Of a stretch of DNA of 64,000 bases, positions 18,737 through 28,990 are shown piece by piece. The notes below the pieces were generated by a model. It was not told the DNA's origin. It was given only the letters and a program-made list of their open reading frames with translations, and did no database searches. Each line of letters starts with the position of its first letter. Position 1 is the stretch's first letter. This stretch comes from Vibrio sp. S17_S38 (lineage in GTDB: Bacteria; Pseudomonadota; Gammaproteobacteria; Enterobacterales; Vibrionaceae): assembly GCF_014694375.1 (NCBI RefSeq), contig NZ_JAAUWW010000012.1, positions 55,868-119,867 of the forward strand. The letters run 5' to 3'. The translations under genes and the position numbers were made by a program.

Positions 18737-19399
18737 ATGAATATTTATAATTCAGTTGTTGTCATTACGTCAGCAGGCTCTCATCTAGGTCAAACGTTAG
18801 CACAGCATTTTATTTCTCTACATGCCAACGTGATCTTAGTCGACAATAATGAAGTCGCACTCAATCGCACTCTGCAACAATGCCAACCAACATCATCTAT
18901 TGTTCTATCTTACACTTTAGATGACCATAGCTTCGAAAGTGTTCAACCATTATTTTCGTCTATTGATAAACATTTCGATAATGGGATAGATGTTTTGATT
19001 AACATATACCCTTCCTTACCATCTCCATCCTTAATGGCTGAAACCAATTTTGAACTATATAGCGGGCAGATCTCCACTCTCGCAAGTAGTATGCTATGTT
19101 TTAGTAAATTAGCAGCTAAACAGATGCTACATAACAATAAGAAAGGTGTGATTGTTAATTTATCCTCTTCCGAATCAGAGCAAGCATCTGATCATAATTC
19201 AGCATCTCTCATCTCGAATTTCACTCAAAGTTGGTCAAAAGAATTATTACCTTTCAATATTAGAGTTGGTGGAATATTGCCACTATCAACTCATAGCAAC
19301 GATCATAACTGGGCTCGCAACCGAGATGAATTAATTCGTAATGCCGAATATATTGTAGAAAATGATTCGTTCAATGGCCGAGTTCTGGATTGTCACTAA
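18737..19399 (+). CDS. Short-chain dehydrogenase/reductase-like protein lacking catalytic residues
   Basis: A 220-aa Rossmann-fold protein of SDR type. The N-terminal nucleotide loop is TSAGSHLGQ (residues 11-19), altered from TGxxxGxG. The usual NNAG is replaced by NIYPS, and the catalytic YxxxK is NSASL (N154, L158): both Tyr and Lys are gone, although the flanking pattern (VIVNLSSS, SAS, IRVGGILP) is still clearly SDR. ATG 18737 has a GAGGTG site; an upstream in-frame ATG is less likely. Probably not a normal oxidoreductase; it may be regulatory or decaying. The frame is intact. Confidence 0.75.
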   Translation: MNIYNSVVVITSAGSHLGQTLAQHFISLHANVILVDNNEVALNRTLQQCQPTSSIVLSYTLDDHSFESVQPLFSSIDKHFDNGIDVLINIYPSLPSPSLMAETNFELYSGQISTLASSMLCFSKLAAKQMLHNNKKGVIVNLSSSESEQASDHNSASLISNFTQSWSKELLPFNIRVGGILPLSTHSNDHNWARNRDELIRNAEYIVENDSFNGRVLDCH

Positions 19400-19445
19400 A
19401 CTTATTATGAGTTTATATTCGTTCATACATATTAAATAGCCGATG

Positions 19446-19474
19446 AAAAAAAGCCTCATCAATCGATGAGGCTT
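19446..19474 (-). terminator. Terminator downstream of adhE
   Basis: Minus-strand hairpin AAGCCTCATC / GATGAGGCTT (19451-19474) followed by T7. Confidence 0.9.
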
Positions 19475-19510
19475 GCTAATTTCAATCATTATCAAATTAA
19501 TTGTAATGTA

Positions 19511-22186
19511 TTATTTTTTCTTAGCTGTTTTTTTCGCTGGTTCTTCCGTTTTTTTAATAACGGTTGTACCTTCGTAAGTTTCACCTTCGATGTATGCTTT
19601 ACCGTAATAAGCAGCAAGCAACACTTCTTTGAGCTCAGTAATTAATGGGTAACGTGGGTTAGCACCAGTACATTGGTCATCAAACGCGTCTACTGCTAAT
19701 GCATCTAATTTCGCTAAGAAATCGGCCTCTGGAACACCGGCGGCTTGAATTGACATTGGAATATCAAGTTCTTTCTTAACATCATCCAACCAAGTTAATA
19801 AACGTTCAATTTTCTGCGCCGTACGGTCACCAACTTGACTTAGACCAAGATGATCCGCAATTTCAGCATAACGACTGCGTGATTTAGGACGATCGTATTG
19901 AGAAAATGCAGCTTGCTTTGTTGGGTTATCATTGGCATTAAAGCGAATAACGTTAGAAATCATTAATGCGTTTGCAAGGCCGTGTGGAATATGGAACTCA
20001 GCACCAATTTTGTGCGCAATAGAGTGGCATACACCAAGGAATGCGTTTGCAAATGACATGCCTGCAATCGTTGCAGCGCTATGCACTTTTTCGCGGGCTA
20101 TTGGGTCATTAGCACCATTTTTGTAACTTGATGGTAAATACTCTTTAAGCATTTTAAGCGCTTGGAGCGCATGCCCATCAGAGAACTCATTCGCAAGAAC
20201 AGAAACATACGCTTCTAATGCATGAGTTATCGCATCGTAACCACCAAAAGCAGTTAATGACTTAGGCATATTCATCACTAAATTAGCATCTACAATTGCC
20301 ATGTTAGGAGTAAGTTCATAATCTGCCAACGGGTATTTTGCACCTGTTTTATCATCAGTAACAACCGCAAATGGCGTCACTTCAGAGCCTGTACCCGATG
20401 TCGTTGTGATACAAACTAGGCTAGCTTTTTCACCCATTTTAGGGAATTTGTAGATACGCTTACGAATATCCATGAAGCGCATTGCAAGTTCTTGGAAATC
20501 AGTTTCTGGATGCTCGTACAGTACCCACATGATTTTAGCTGCATCCATTGGTGAGCCACCACCTAGTGCCAAGATAACATCAGGTTGAAAACTATTCATT
20601 GCTGCTGCACCTTTTTCTACAACAGAAAGCGTTGGATCCGCCTCTACATCATAGAAAGTATACACTTCAATGCCTTGTGCTTTTAAAAGATTGACAACCT
20701 CATCAGCGTAGCCGTTATTAAATAAGAAACGGTCTGTAACTAAAAACGCACGTTTTTTATCAGCCAAATCAGTCAACGCGATTGGAAGGCTACCACGACG
20801 GAAATAAATGGATTCTGGAAGTTTATGCCATAACATATTCTCTGCTCGCTTAGCTACCGTTTTCTTATTAATAAGGTGCTTAGGACCCACGTTTTCTGAG
20901 ATCGAGTTACCACCCCAAGAGCCACAACCTAACGTCAATGACGGTGCAATATTGAAGTTATACAAATCACCAATACCACCATGAGTGGTTGGAATATTAA
21001 TCAAAATACGAGCCGTCTTCATCTTGTCGCCAAAATAGCGAATACGGTCAGAATTAGTATCTTGATTAGTATAAAGACCAGATGTGTGCCCAATGCCACC
21101 AATTTCAACCATTGTAATTGCTTGTTCTACTGCATTTTCAAAAGAAGGTGCTCGGAACATACCTAACGTAGGAGACAGTTTCTCATGCGCAAATTCGTCA
21201 TCGTAGCTAACTACGCCGCCTTCACCGATAAGGATTTTTGTATTTGCCGGCACAGTAACGCCTGCCATTTCTGCAATTTTAGTTGCAGGTTGGCCTACGA
21301 TATCCGCATTCAAATTACCGTTAATCAATAAAATCTTACGAACTTTATCTGCTTCTGTTTTAGATAAAACATAACCACAGTGAGCAGCAAAACGCTCTTT
21401 CACTTCATCATAAACTTCATCCATAACGATAATGGCTTGTTCAGAGGCACACACCACACCGTTATCGAATGTTTTAGACATAAGAATAGAAGCAACTGCA
21501 CGTTTAATATCGGCAGTTTCATCAATAACGACAGGAACATTACCCGCACCAACACCGATAGCTGGTTTACCAGAAGAATATGCAGCTTTGACCATGCCTG
21601 GACCGCCAGTTGCAAGGATTAGGTTTATGCCTTCATGTTTCATTAGTGCATTTGATAATTCAACCGATGGCTGGTCAATCCAACCAATAATATCTTTCGG
21701 TGCACCCGCTGCAATGGCCGCATCTAACACTATTTTAGCAGCATCGTTAGTTGAGTTTTTTGCACGTGGATGGGGTGAGAATATAATTGCATTACGCGTT
21801 TTTAAAGAAATTAAAGACTTAAAAATCGCAGTTGAAGTAGGGTTAGTTGTTGGAACGATACCACAGATGATACCCACCGGCTCAGCGATAGTCATTGTGC
21901 CGTATTCATCATTAACTTCTAAGACGCCACAGGTTTTTTCGTCTTTATATTTGTTATAGATAAACTCTGAAGCAAAGTGGTTTTTGATTACTTTATCTTC
22001 AATGATACCCATACCTGATTCTGCTACCGCTTGTTGCGCCAGAGGAATACGAGCTTGGTTAGCTGCGAGAGAAGCTGCACGGAAGATCTTGTCTACTTGC
22101 TCTTGAGAGAAGGTAGCAAATTCTTTTTGCGCCGCTTGAACACGTGCGACTAGTGCATCAAGTTCAGCTAAATTAGTTACAGGCAT
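19511..22186 (-). CDS. adhE: Bifunctional acetaldehyde-CoA/alcohol dehydrogenase AdhE
   Basis: An 891-aa fusion that reduces acetyl-CoA to ethanol during fermentation; in E. coli it forms spirosome filaments. The N-terminal ALDH domain (about 1-440) has the catalytic Cys in NGVVCASEQ. The C-terminal Fe-dependent ADH domain (about 450-870) has GGGSPMDAAK, TTSGTGSEVTPF, and His ligands in HALEAYVS and CHSIAHKIGAEFHIPHG. It ends in a Lys-rich tail. It stands alone, with a 600-bp upstream region that carries an FNR-like site at 22329. Confidence 0.98.
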   Translation of the reverse strand: MPVTNLAELDALVARVQAAQKEFATFSQEQVDKIFRAASLAANQARIPLAQQAVAESGMGIIEDKVIKNHFASEFIYNKYKDEKTCGVLEVNDEYGTMTIAEPVGIICGIVPTTNPTSTAIFKSLISLKTRNAIIFSPHPRAKNSTNDAAKIVLDAAIAAGAPKDIIGWIDQPSVELSNALMKHEGINLILATGGPGMVKAAYSSGKPAIGVGAGNVPVVIDETADIKRAVASILMSKTFDNGVVCASEQAIIVMDEVYDEVKERFAAHCGYVLSKTEADKVRKILLINGNLNADIVGQPATKIAEMAGVTVPANTKILIGEGGVVSYDDEFAHEKLSPTLGMFRAPSFENAVEQAITMVEIGGIGHTSGLYTNQDTNSDRIRYFGDKMKTARILINIPTTHGGIGDLYNFNIAPSLTLGCGSWGGNSISENVGPKHLINKKTVAKRAENMLWHKLPESIYFRRGSLPIALTDLADKKRAFLVTDRFLFNNGYADEVVNLLKAQGIEVYTFYDVEADPTLSVVEKGAAAMNSFQPDVILALGGGSPMDAAKIMWVLYEHPETDFQELAMRFMDIRKRIYKFPKMGEKASLVCITTTSGTGSEVTPFAVVTDDKTGAKYPLADYELTPNMAIVDANLVMNMPKSLTAFGGYDAITHALEAYVSVLANEFSDGHALQALKMLKEYLPSSYKNGANDPIAREKVHSAATIAGMSFANAFLGVCHSIAHKIGAEFHIPHGLANALMISNVIRFNANDNPTKQAAFSQYDRPKSRSRYAEIADHLGLSQVGDRTAQKIERLLTWLDDVKKELDIPMSIQAAGVPEADFLAKLDALAVDAFDDQCTGANPRYPLITELKEVLLAAYYGKAYIEGETYEGTTVIKKTEEPAKKTAKKK

Positions 22187-22792
22187 AATGAATCTCCTAA
22201 GATTTAAAAATTAAAAACTATTTAGTAAGACTACTCACAGTACAACTTGGAAACAGTGCGGTAGTGGATTGGAAACTCTTAGTAAATTGCTTTCAAAACT
22301 GAGTATAAGCCTTCATCCAATTAAAATATTGACTTAGATCAGTTATTGAATTTAATTTACCCCCAAAGAAGTATAGAAGAGAAAATGACCAACGTAAGAT
22401 ATTGATTTTAAACAATATAAATTTATTTTACAGCGTGAAAAATATTAACTTTCTAATTGCATCGACAAACCCACATCACAAAAAAAATGTAAAAATATTT
22501 CTGAAATAAAAAACCAAAATTACGAAAGTTCCGTACTACAAACAGTATGCATATGCACACAGAATAGATAACACTTTAGTAACAATTATTTTTAGAAGTC
22601 CTTTACTTTTATGACATAATTTTTGACACCGACATTAAAGGTAATACAAGATAAGAAAAATGCTATTTAACCCTCGAATTAGCGAAGCATTTCCCTTACA
22701 TTATGCAACTCTTCAGCGGTGTGTAAATTGGATACTTGAGTTATCCAACACACCTAATTTTGTACCCTTTTATACTATGTGAGATAACGCTC
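22187..22792. other. Divergent adhE-ychE intergenic region
   Basis: 606 bp, AT-rich, with promoters for adhE (-) and ychE (+). It holds the FNR-like site at 22329-22342 and a TGCATATGCA palindrome near 22549. No ORF with a believable ribosome site was found. Confidence 0.5.
22329..22342. promoter_or_regulatory. FNR-like site upstream of adhE
   Basis: TTGACTTAGATCAG compares with the FNR consensus TTGAT-N4-ATCAA (two mismatched ends). It lies about 145-155 bp upstream of the adhE start. Oxygen-dependent control would suit a fermentation enzyme, but the match is imperfect. Confidence 0.35.
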
Positions 22793-23431
22793 ATGGGCTC
22801 AATCGAGTTAGCAATATATTTTCAATTCTTCTTCGGTTTAGTCGCTGCCGTCAATCCTATTGGAATTATGCCAGTGTTTGTTTCTTTATCCGGGCATATG
22901 ACATCCGAAGAGAAGAAAAAAACGGCAACTACCGCCAACTTTGCTGTCGCGGTTATTCTGGTTGTTTCGCTTCTATGCGGGCAAGTTTTGCTTAACATGT
23001 TCAGTATTTCTCTAGACTCTTTTCGAGTTGCCGGTGGTATGCTGTTGATGAGCATCGCATTTTCAATGATGAGTGGTAAATTAGGAGCGGATAAACAAAA
23101 CAAGCAAGAACAAACCGAATATATCAGTCGTGAACAAATTGGTGTTGTACCATTAGCAATGCCTTTAATGGCAGGTCCAGGTGCGATTAGTTCAACGATT
23201 GTATATGGAGCGCGCTACCCAACTATGGTAGATATTTTTGGCATCATTATTACTATTATCATTTTTTGTTTTTGCTCTTGGTTACTATTTAGATCCGCGC
23301 CACTTATCGTCCGTTTTTTGGGGCAAACTGGGATCAACGTAATTACACGTATTATGGGATTAATCTTAGCTTCATTAGGTGTCGAATTTATGGCGAATGG
23401 ATTACGTAGTTTATTCCCAGGTCTAATGTAA
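22793..23431 (+). CDS. ychE: MarC-family integral membrane protein YchE
   Basis: A 212-aa membrane protein with six hydrophobic segments. It closely follows E. coli YchE: FFGLVAAVNPIGIMPVF, GKLGADKQNKQEQ, GVVPLAMPLMAGPGAISSTIV, TGINVITRIMGLILASLGVEF. Function unknown; in E. coli it is next to adhE, as here (divergent). I chose ATG 22793 to match the family N-terminus; a TTG 57 nt upstream would add an unlikely extension. Confidence 0.92.
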   Translation: MGSIELAIYFQFFFGLVAAVNPIGIMPVFVSLSGHMTSEEKKKTATTANFAVAVILVVSLLCGQVLLNMFSISLDSFRVAGGMLLMSIAFSMMSGKLGADKQNKQEQTEYISREQIGVVPLAMPLMAGPGAISSTIVYGARYPTMVDIFGIIITIIIFCFCSWLLFRSAPLIVRFLGQTGINVITRIMGLILASLGVEFMANGLRSLFPGLM

Positions 23432-23469
23432 ATAGGATCTGTTCATACAGTCTGAAAGGTAAAGCTAAT

Positions 23470-24315
23470 ATGAAGGACAGCAATCTAAAACATCAGTTGT
23501 ATATCATAATATTTGGTACACATACTCCAGCAGGCCGACGTTTTGATATTTTCCTTATCATTGCCATTATTACCTCTCTCTTTGTTTTAATGCTCGACTC
23601 GATGGCCGCAGTCGAAGCTAAATGGCAACAAGAACTCACTTATTTAGAATATGCTTTCACTGCGCTATTCACTATCGAATACCTATTACGCCTATATTGT
23701 TCACCTAAGCCTTCTGCTTATGCCAGAAGCTTTTATGGCATCATAGATTTGATCGCAATAATTCCAACCTATTTGGTCTTCTTTTTTCCGTCTGCGAGTT
23801 TTATTGGCATTATACGTTTATTACGGGTGATGCGAATTTTCCGAATTCTAAAGCTAGTACGCTTTCTACAAGATTCAAATATTCTGATGCGCAGCTTGAT
23901 CATGGCTAAGCGAAAGATTTTTATTTTCTTTAGTGCCGTGGCAGTTCTCGTCACCATCTTTGGTGCGCTGATGTTTGTCATCGAAGGCCCACAAAATGGC
24001 TTTACAAGCATTCCACAAAGTATTTATTGGGCGATTGTCACTATAACAACCGTTGGCTATGGAGATTTTGTTCCTAAAACACCACTTGGCCAAGCAATAG
24101 CATCTGTCACCATGTTACTTGGTTATTGCATTCTTGCTGTTCCTACTGGCATCATTACCGCGGAATTAAATCAGGAAATGAATGCACACCGAAATTTAGT
24201 GCTATGTCCTAACTGTACTCGCAGTGGACATGAATCTGATGCATTATTCTGCAAACATTGTGGTGGAGAGCTTGCTGACCCAGACAATCGTGTGGTTCCC
24301 GTTAAACGTAGATAA
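23470..24315 (+). CDS. Voltage-gated potassium channel with C-terminal zinc ribbon
   Basis: A 281-aa channel: an N-terminal voltage-sensor domain (S1-S4, about 28-150) with an arginine-rich S4 (RLLRVMRIFRILKLVRFLQ), then S5, a pore helix, the K+ selectivity filter TVGYGD near residue 193, and S6. After S6 the tail has CPNC-x12-CKHC, a rubredoxin-like zinc ribbon. The Kv-like layout is known in proteobacteria; the physiological role is unclear. 38 nt after ychE, possibly cotranscribed. Confidence 0.9.
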   Translation: MKDSNLKHQLYIIIFGTHTPAGRRFDIFLIIAIITSLFVLMLDSMAAVEAKWQQELTYLEYAFTALFTIEYLLRLYCSPKPSAYARSFYGIIDLIAIIPTYLVFFFPSASFIGIIRLLRVMRIFRILKLVRFLQDSNILMRSLIMAKRKIFIFFSAVAVLVTIFGALMFVIEGPQNGFTSIPQSIYWAIVTITTVGYGDFVPKTPLGQAIASVTMLLGYCILAVPTGIITAELNQEMNAHRNLVLCPNCTRSGHESDALFCKHCGGELADPDNRVVPVKRR

Positions 24316-24334
24316 TTACCATTGCACACAAAAT

Positions 24335-24371
24335 AAAAAATGCCTATGTTTTAACCACATAGGCATTTTTT
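24335..24371. terminator. Bidirectional terminator between the K+ channel gene and asd
   Basis: A 14-bp stem AAAAAATGCCTATG (24335-24348) / CATAGGCATTTTTT (24358-24371) between convergent genes. Confidence 0.95.
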
Positions 24372-24409
24372 CATCATCAGTATTTTTAACGCTGTAAAAA
24401 ATTACTGCA

Positions 24410-25525
24410 TTATTTTTCCGCTAAGATAATGCGTAATGTACGACGAAGTGGTTCTGCTGCACCCCAAAGTAATTGATCACCGACAGTAAAGGCATTAAGG
24501 AATGTATCTCCCATTTCCATCTTACGCAAACGACCAACAGGAACAGAAAGAGTACCCGTCACTTGCGCTGGAGAAAGTTGTTGAGCGGTGACATCGCGCT
24601 CATTTGGGATTACTTTGACCCAATCATTATGAGTTGCAATGATTTCTTCAATTTCATCCATCGGAACATTTTGCTTCAACTTAATAGTCAATGCTTGAGA
24701 GTGACAACGCATCGCACCAATACGAACACAAGTACCATCAATAGGAACTGAATTCGCACCTTGAAGCCCTAGAATTTTATTGGTTTCAACCGTTGCTTTC
24801 CACTCTTCTTTACTTTGACCATTTTCACGTTTTACATCAATCCATGGGATTAATGAGCCCGCAAGAGGAGCACCAAATTCACTGGTTGGGTAAGCACTAG
24901 AACGAATCGTTTCTGCGACTTTACGATCAATGTCTAAAATAGAACTTGCAGGATCGGCCATTTCAGCACTTACTGACTGATTTATTACGCCCATTTGTGC
25001 AATAAGTTCACGCATATTCTTAGCACCGGCACCAGAAGCGGCTTGGTAAGTCATGGCGCTCATCCATTCAACCATGCCTTTTTCGTATAAGCCACCTAAG
25101 CCCATTAGCATTAAGCTAACTGTACAGTTGCCACCAACAAAAGTATTGGTTCCCGCATGGAGGCCATGCTGAATTTGCGTTAAGTTAACCGGATCTAAAG
25201 TAATAATTGCGTCATCTTTCATACGTAAAGTCGATGCGGCATCGATCCAATACCCTTTCCAACCGGCTTGACGTAGTGCAGGATACACTTTTTCTGTATA
25301 ACTCCCGCCTTGACAAGTGATAATCGCATCTAACTGCTTTAAGCTTTCAAGATCAAAAGCATCTTGTAGCACACCAGCATCTTTCCCAAGGTTGGGAGCA
25401 GGAATACCAACTTGTGACGTGGTATAGAATACAGGTTCGATGAGGTCAAAATCCTTTTCTTCCACCATACGCTGCATTAATACCGAGCCAACCATGCCAC
25501 GCCAACCAACTAAACCAACTCTCAT
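24410..25525 (-). CDS. asd: Aspartate-semialdehyde dehydrogenase
   Basis: Reduces aspartyl phosphate to aspartate semialdehyde for lysine/DAP, threonine and methionine synthesis. 371 aa from ATG 25525 ([20 protein letters not shown]), with the catalytic Cys in [11 protein letters not shown] (C134). Four in-frame ATGs cluster here; the GGAGAGG ribosome site is 6-9 nt before the last two, so the first two are excluded. Same strand as yejK, 156 bp downstream of it. No lysine riboswitch was seen. Confidence 0.96.
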   Translation of the reverse strand: MRVGLVGWRGMVGSVLMQRMVEEKDFDLIEPVFYTTSQVGIPAPNLGKDAGVLQDAFDLESLKQLDAIITCQGGSYTEKVYPALRQAGWKGYWIDAASTLRMKDDAIITLDPVNLTQIQHGLHAGTNTFVGGNCTVSLMLMGLGGLYEKGMVEWMSAMTYQAASGAGAKNMRELIAQMGVINQSVSAEMADPASSILDIDRKVAETIRSSAYPTSEFGAPLAGSLIPWIDVKRENGQSKEEWKATVETNKILGLQGANSVPIDGTCVRIGAMRCHSQALTIKLKQNVPMDEIEEIIATHNDWVKVIPNERDVTAQQLSPAQVTGTLSVPVGRLRKMEMGDTFLNAFTVGDQLLWGAAEPLRRTLRIILAEK

Positions 25526-25680
25526 CATTTTCATCCTCTCCATGATATTTTTATATATTTTAAAATTAAGTGACCCTTACTATCTCATTGCTAACCACAA
25601 TCTTCAAACATCAATTTTACCGATTTTAAGTCTCCCACATATTACATGGCTATTGTAATTAGCATGAGTTAATAGCCGAT

Positions 25681-26682
25681 TTATGAATGTCTCACCAACT
25701 GATCTTTCAAATTTGGTGGAATACCTTTGATCGTTAGAGTATCGGTTTCTGGATCGTAAAAAATTCTTTCCCCTAATAACATAGAGTCAAAATTAATTGA
25801 AAGGCCGCCACCAGCACCAACATATTTGGCAAGTTTGCGAATAGTAGAACGATCAACAGGAAAACTATCTTCTAATTCATAGCCTTGCTTTTGAGTGAAA
25901 TCTTGGAAATTATCATCATTTCCAGAACCAGAAAGCTCTCCTGACAATTCACGAATAGTGACTTCATCACCAGATTTTAACTGATCATTACAATAATCAT
26001 GAACCTGTTTACGGTAGGCTACGGTTTCTTCTTTATTTAATTGAGAGTCTGCGCAATAGTCATCTACAGCTTGCATCAGCACCAAATTTTGCTTTTTCGT
26101 GTCTAATCCAATTTCTGCTTGCAAAAAATCCAAGAAAAAATCAGCCACTTTACGCCCCACCCGACCTTTGATATAAGTCAGGTAGCGGTTAGACTCAGGA
26201 TCCGTTTCATAACAAGAAAGATCAATACGAACCGCAATATCCATCTTATTAATATCAAGATAATCCGTACCTGAAATATCCAGATCATCATCAACTTTTA
26301 AGCTTTGATTCGAGGGCAATAAAGCAATGAAGAGATATTCCGTGGCAAGTGACTGATATTGCGCCATGACCAAGACGCCTTCATCGGCAAACGGATACTT
26401 AGACAACTCCGTTTTTAAACGCTCAGCGGATTGAGAAGAAAAATCATAAAAATTCAAATCACCTTGGCGAAATTGTTTCATCCAATATTGAAATTCACTT
26501 TCTTCTTTGTAAATACCAAAGCCTTTACTTGCTTTCGCATTAAAGGTCCGATGCAATTCAGCGACAAGTTGTTCTGAAACTGCATCATTAGATAAAGCCG
26601 TATGGCGTAAGTTAACAACCAATTCATCTTGGTCATTTTTTGTCAATTTATGCAGTATTACGTTGGAAATATTTAAGCTCAT
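25681..26682 (-). CDS. yejK: Nucleoid-associated protein YejK (NdpA)
   Basis: A 333-aa nucleoid-associated protein, found on the spermidine nucleoid in E. coli and reported to interact with topoisomerases. Recognised from the overall pattern: ISNVILHKL, YLDINKMDIAVRIDL, RYLTYIKGRVGRKVADFFLDFL, and YVGAGGGLSINFDSMLLGERI. Divergent from yejL-yejM across about 100 bp, the same layout as E. coli. Confidence 0.95.
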   Translation of the reverse strand: MSLNISNVILHKLTKNDQDELVVNLRHTALSNDAVSEQLVAELHRTFNAKASKGFGIYKEESEFQYWMKQFRQGDLNFYDFSSQSAERLKTELSKYPFADEGVLVMAQYQSLATEYLFIALLPSNQSLKVDDDLDISGTDYLDINKMDIAVRIDLSCYETDPESNRYLTYIKGRVGRKVADFFLDFLQAEIGLDTKKQNLVLMQAVDDYCADSQLNKEETVAYRKQVHDYCNDQLKSGDEVTIRELSGELSGSGNDDNFQDFTQKQGYELEDSFPVDRSTIRKLAKYVGAGGGLSINFDSMLLGERIFYDPETDTLTIKGIPPNLKDQLVRHS

Positions 26683-26784
26683 GATAAATTAGTTTCAAGT
26701 TGATGTTTCAGTTGTGAGGTAGACTAGGTTATCATAAGCCGCTTTTACTATCATTAACCGAATCTAGGAACAAAATAGACACTT

Positions 26785-27000
26785 ATGCCTATTAATTCAA
26801 AATACAGCGATCAAAAAATCGAACAAATCTTGGCAGAAATTGCTGCCGTTTTAAAAAAACATGAAGCAAGCTCAGATCTTAGTTTGATGATTGCTGGTAA
26901 CATTGTGACAAATATTTTAAATTCCGATGTACCTCGTGCACAGCGTAAACTCATTGCAGACAAATTTTCTCAAGCTCTTTTATCATCACTCGATGCATAA
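26785..27000 (+). CDS. yejL: YejL family protein (UPF0352)
   Basis: A 71-aa small helical protein with [18 protein letters not shown] and [10 protein letters not shown], typical of YejL. Function unknown; first gene of yejL-yejM, 40 nt before yejM. Confidence 0.94.
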   Translation: MPINSKYSDQKIEQILAEIAAVLKKHEASSDLSLMIAGNIVTNILNSDVPRAQRKLIADKFSQALLSSLDA

Positions 27001-27040
27001 AATGCCTTTTAACGTTAAATTGAGTTAGAACGATATTTCA

Positions 27041-28858
27041 ATGGTTGATAGCAGAAATACATACGGGGAGCGCGTCTCTCGCCTAGTCAGTTGGGGACAT
27101 TGGTTCTCTTTCTGTAATATTATTATTGCCATGTTGATTGGTAGCCGTTTCATTACACAATCACCATGGCCTGATACTTTATTAGGACAAGCGTACCTTA
27201 TCATTTCATGGTTTGGCCATTTTGCCTTCTTGGTATTTGGGCTCTATATTTTAATCTTGTTTCCACTGACTTTTGTCATCCCTTCACGCAAATTATTACG
27301 TCTAATTAGTGTGATATTCGCAACAATATGCATGACCATATTACTGCTAGATACTCAAGCATACGAAAAATTGCATTTACATTTAAATCCTGCCGTATGG
27401 GAGTTATTACTAAGTAAAGATAACACTGCATTTAACGCTCAGTGGCAGTATCTCTTTTCTGCTGTTCCAATACTATTTTTAATTCAAATTGTCATTTCAG
27501 AGTGGATTTGGAAGAAACAACGCACGTTATCTCGTAAAAAAATTGGCAAACCCGTTACAATTTTATTTTTCTTGTGCTTTTTGAGCAGCCATCTGATTTA
27601 TATTTGGGCTGATGCCTTTTTCTATAGCCCAATAACAAGCCAACGGGCTAATTTCCCACTTTCATATCCTATGACAGCGAAATCATTTATGGAGAAGCAT
27701 GGGCTATTAGACAAAGAGGAATATTTACAACGCCTTGAAGAGCGTGGAAGCCCTAATGATGTAGTCAATTATCCACTCGAGCCAATCAAGTTTAGCGGTC
27801 CGGGGAAAAACTATAATATCTTAATGGTTATGGTCGATAATCTTCGCAGTGATATGCTTGCTAAAGAAATCATGCCAACTACTTTTGATTTTGCCCAAAA
27901 CAACCAAAATTTCATTAACCACTTCAGTGCTAGCAATAATGACTATGGTGTATTTAGTTTATTTTATGGATTGCCTAGCAATTATGCTTCAAGCATCAAA
28001 GCACAAGATACTAAGCCTTTATTTCTTACTACGTTATCAAAACGTAACTATCAAATGGCGGCATTCAGTGATAATCGACTTGAAGAATCTCAACTTTATG
28101 ATGAGATTTTCCAAAAATTAGATATCAAAAAGAATAACCAACCAGAAAACGACGTTAAAGACAATGTTGTTAATGATTGGAAACATTGGTTAGAAAGCAC
28201 CTCAAACTCACCTTGGTTTAGCTACATTGAACTATCTGATGTTGAAAACTTTGAGGATAATACTGGCCATGTAAAGCCATTTTCATCTAATTCTCAAGAG
28301 ACTTTAAAATTATTAAAAAGTAGTTATCAGTCTGCTGTTTTTTCTGCTGATCAATCAATTAATGAAATTTTGACCACTTTAAGAACAAACGGATTATTGG
28401 ATAACACTATTGTGATAATTACGTCCGACCATGGGATGGAATTTAACGATAACAACAATAATACTTGGGGTTCAAACAGCAACTTTAGTCGCTATCAATT
28501 ACAAGTTCCAATGGTGATACATTGGCCAGGAAAAGAACCAACCGTTTATACGAAAAAAACTAGCCACTTAGATCTATCTGCGACACTGATGCAAAGTGTT
28601 CTGGAAACGTCATCTAATCCTTATGACTTTGGAAGTGGTGAAAATTTATTTGCTCAATCGGATCGCCCTTGGATCTTAGCCGGCGATAATAATAATATTG
28701 CATTAATTACCAATACAAGTACGACTGTTGTGGACCAATTTGGTAATTATAAAGTCTACAACCCAGACTACCAAAGAGATAAAAAGGCAAAACCTAAACT
28801 ATCGGTTATGTTGCAAGGATTATCAGAACTAAAACGTTTCTATCATCAAAATGATTAA
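27041..28858 (+). CDS. yejM: Inner-membrane LPS regulator YejM (PbgA/LapC)
   Basis: A 605-aa protein with five transmembrane segments in the first ~190 residues and a large periplasmic sulfatase-fold domain (MVMVDNLRSDM, ITSDHGMEF). In E. coli YejM senses periplasmic LPS and restrains LapB-driven FtsH proteolysis of LpxC, so tuning LPS synthesis; it is essential there. The domain keeps the alkaline-phosphatase-like fold but is not known to act as a sulfatase. Confidence 0.95.
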   Translation: MVDSRNTYGERVSRLVSWGHWFSFCNIIIAMLIGSRFITQSPWPDTLLGQAYLIISWFGHFAFLVFGLYILILFPLTFVIPSRKLLRLISVIFATICMTILLLDTQAYEKLHLHLNPAVWELLLSKDNTAFNAQWQYLFSAVPILFLIQIVISEWIWKKQRTLSRKKIGKPVTILFFLCFLSSHLIYIWADAFFYSPITSQRANFPLSYPMTAKSFMEKHGLLDKEEYLQRLEERGSPNDVVNYPLEPIKFSGPGKNYNILMVMVDNLRSDMLAKEIMPTTFDFAQNNQNFINHFSASNNDYGVFSLFYGLPSNYASSIKAQDTKPLFLTTLSKRNYQMAAFSDNRLEESQLYDEIFQKLDIKKNNQPENDVKDNVVNDWKHWLESTSNSPWFSYIELSDVENFEDNTGHVKPFSSNSQETLKLLKSSYQSAVFSADQSINEILTTLRTNGLLDNTIVIITSDHGMEFNDNNNNTWGSNSNFSRYQLQVPMVIHWPGKEPTVYTKKTSHLDLSATLMQSVLETSSNPYDFGSGENLFAQSDRPWILAGDNNNIALITNTSTTVVDQFGNYKVYNPDYQRDKKAKPKLSVMLQGLSELKRFYHQND

Positions 28859-28947
28859 ACACAAATCTGTTCGTATATAACTTGAACAGATTATCTATGA
28901 TGAATTAGTTACGCCATAAATTTATGATAATTATAATAAATAAAATG

Positions 28948-28974
28948 TTTACAAAAACTTAAGAGCGCTATAAT
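28948..28974 (+). promoter_or_regulatory. Promoter of tRNA-Ser
   Basis: TATAAT (28969-28974) with TTTACA 15 bp upstream and a GC-rich discriminator (TTCGCGCG) before the tRNA at 28991. Confidence 0.65.
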
Positions 28975-28990
28975 ATTTCGCGCGTAACTT

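Noticed and set aside
21432..21959. 175-codon ORF antisense to adhE
   Set aside because: Shadow frame of a strongly conserved gene; no ribosome site or family match.
25526..25680. Possible lysine riboswitch upstream of asd
   Set aside because: The region is only about 155 bp, AT-rich, and lacks the long structured aptamer.
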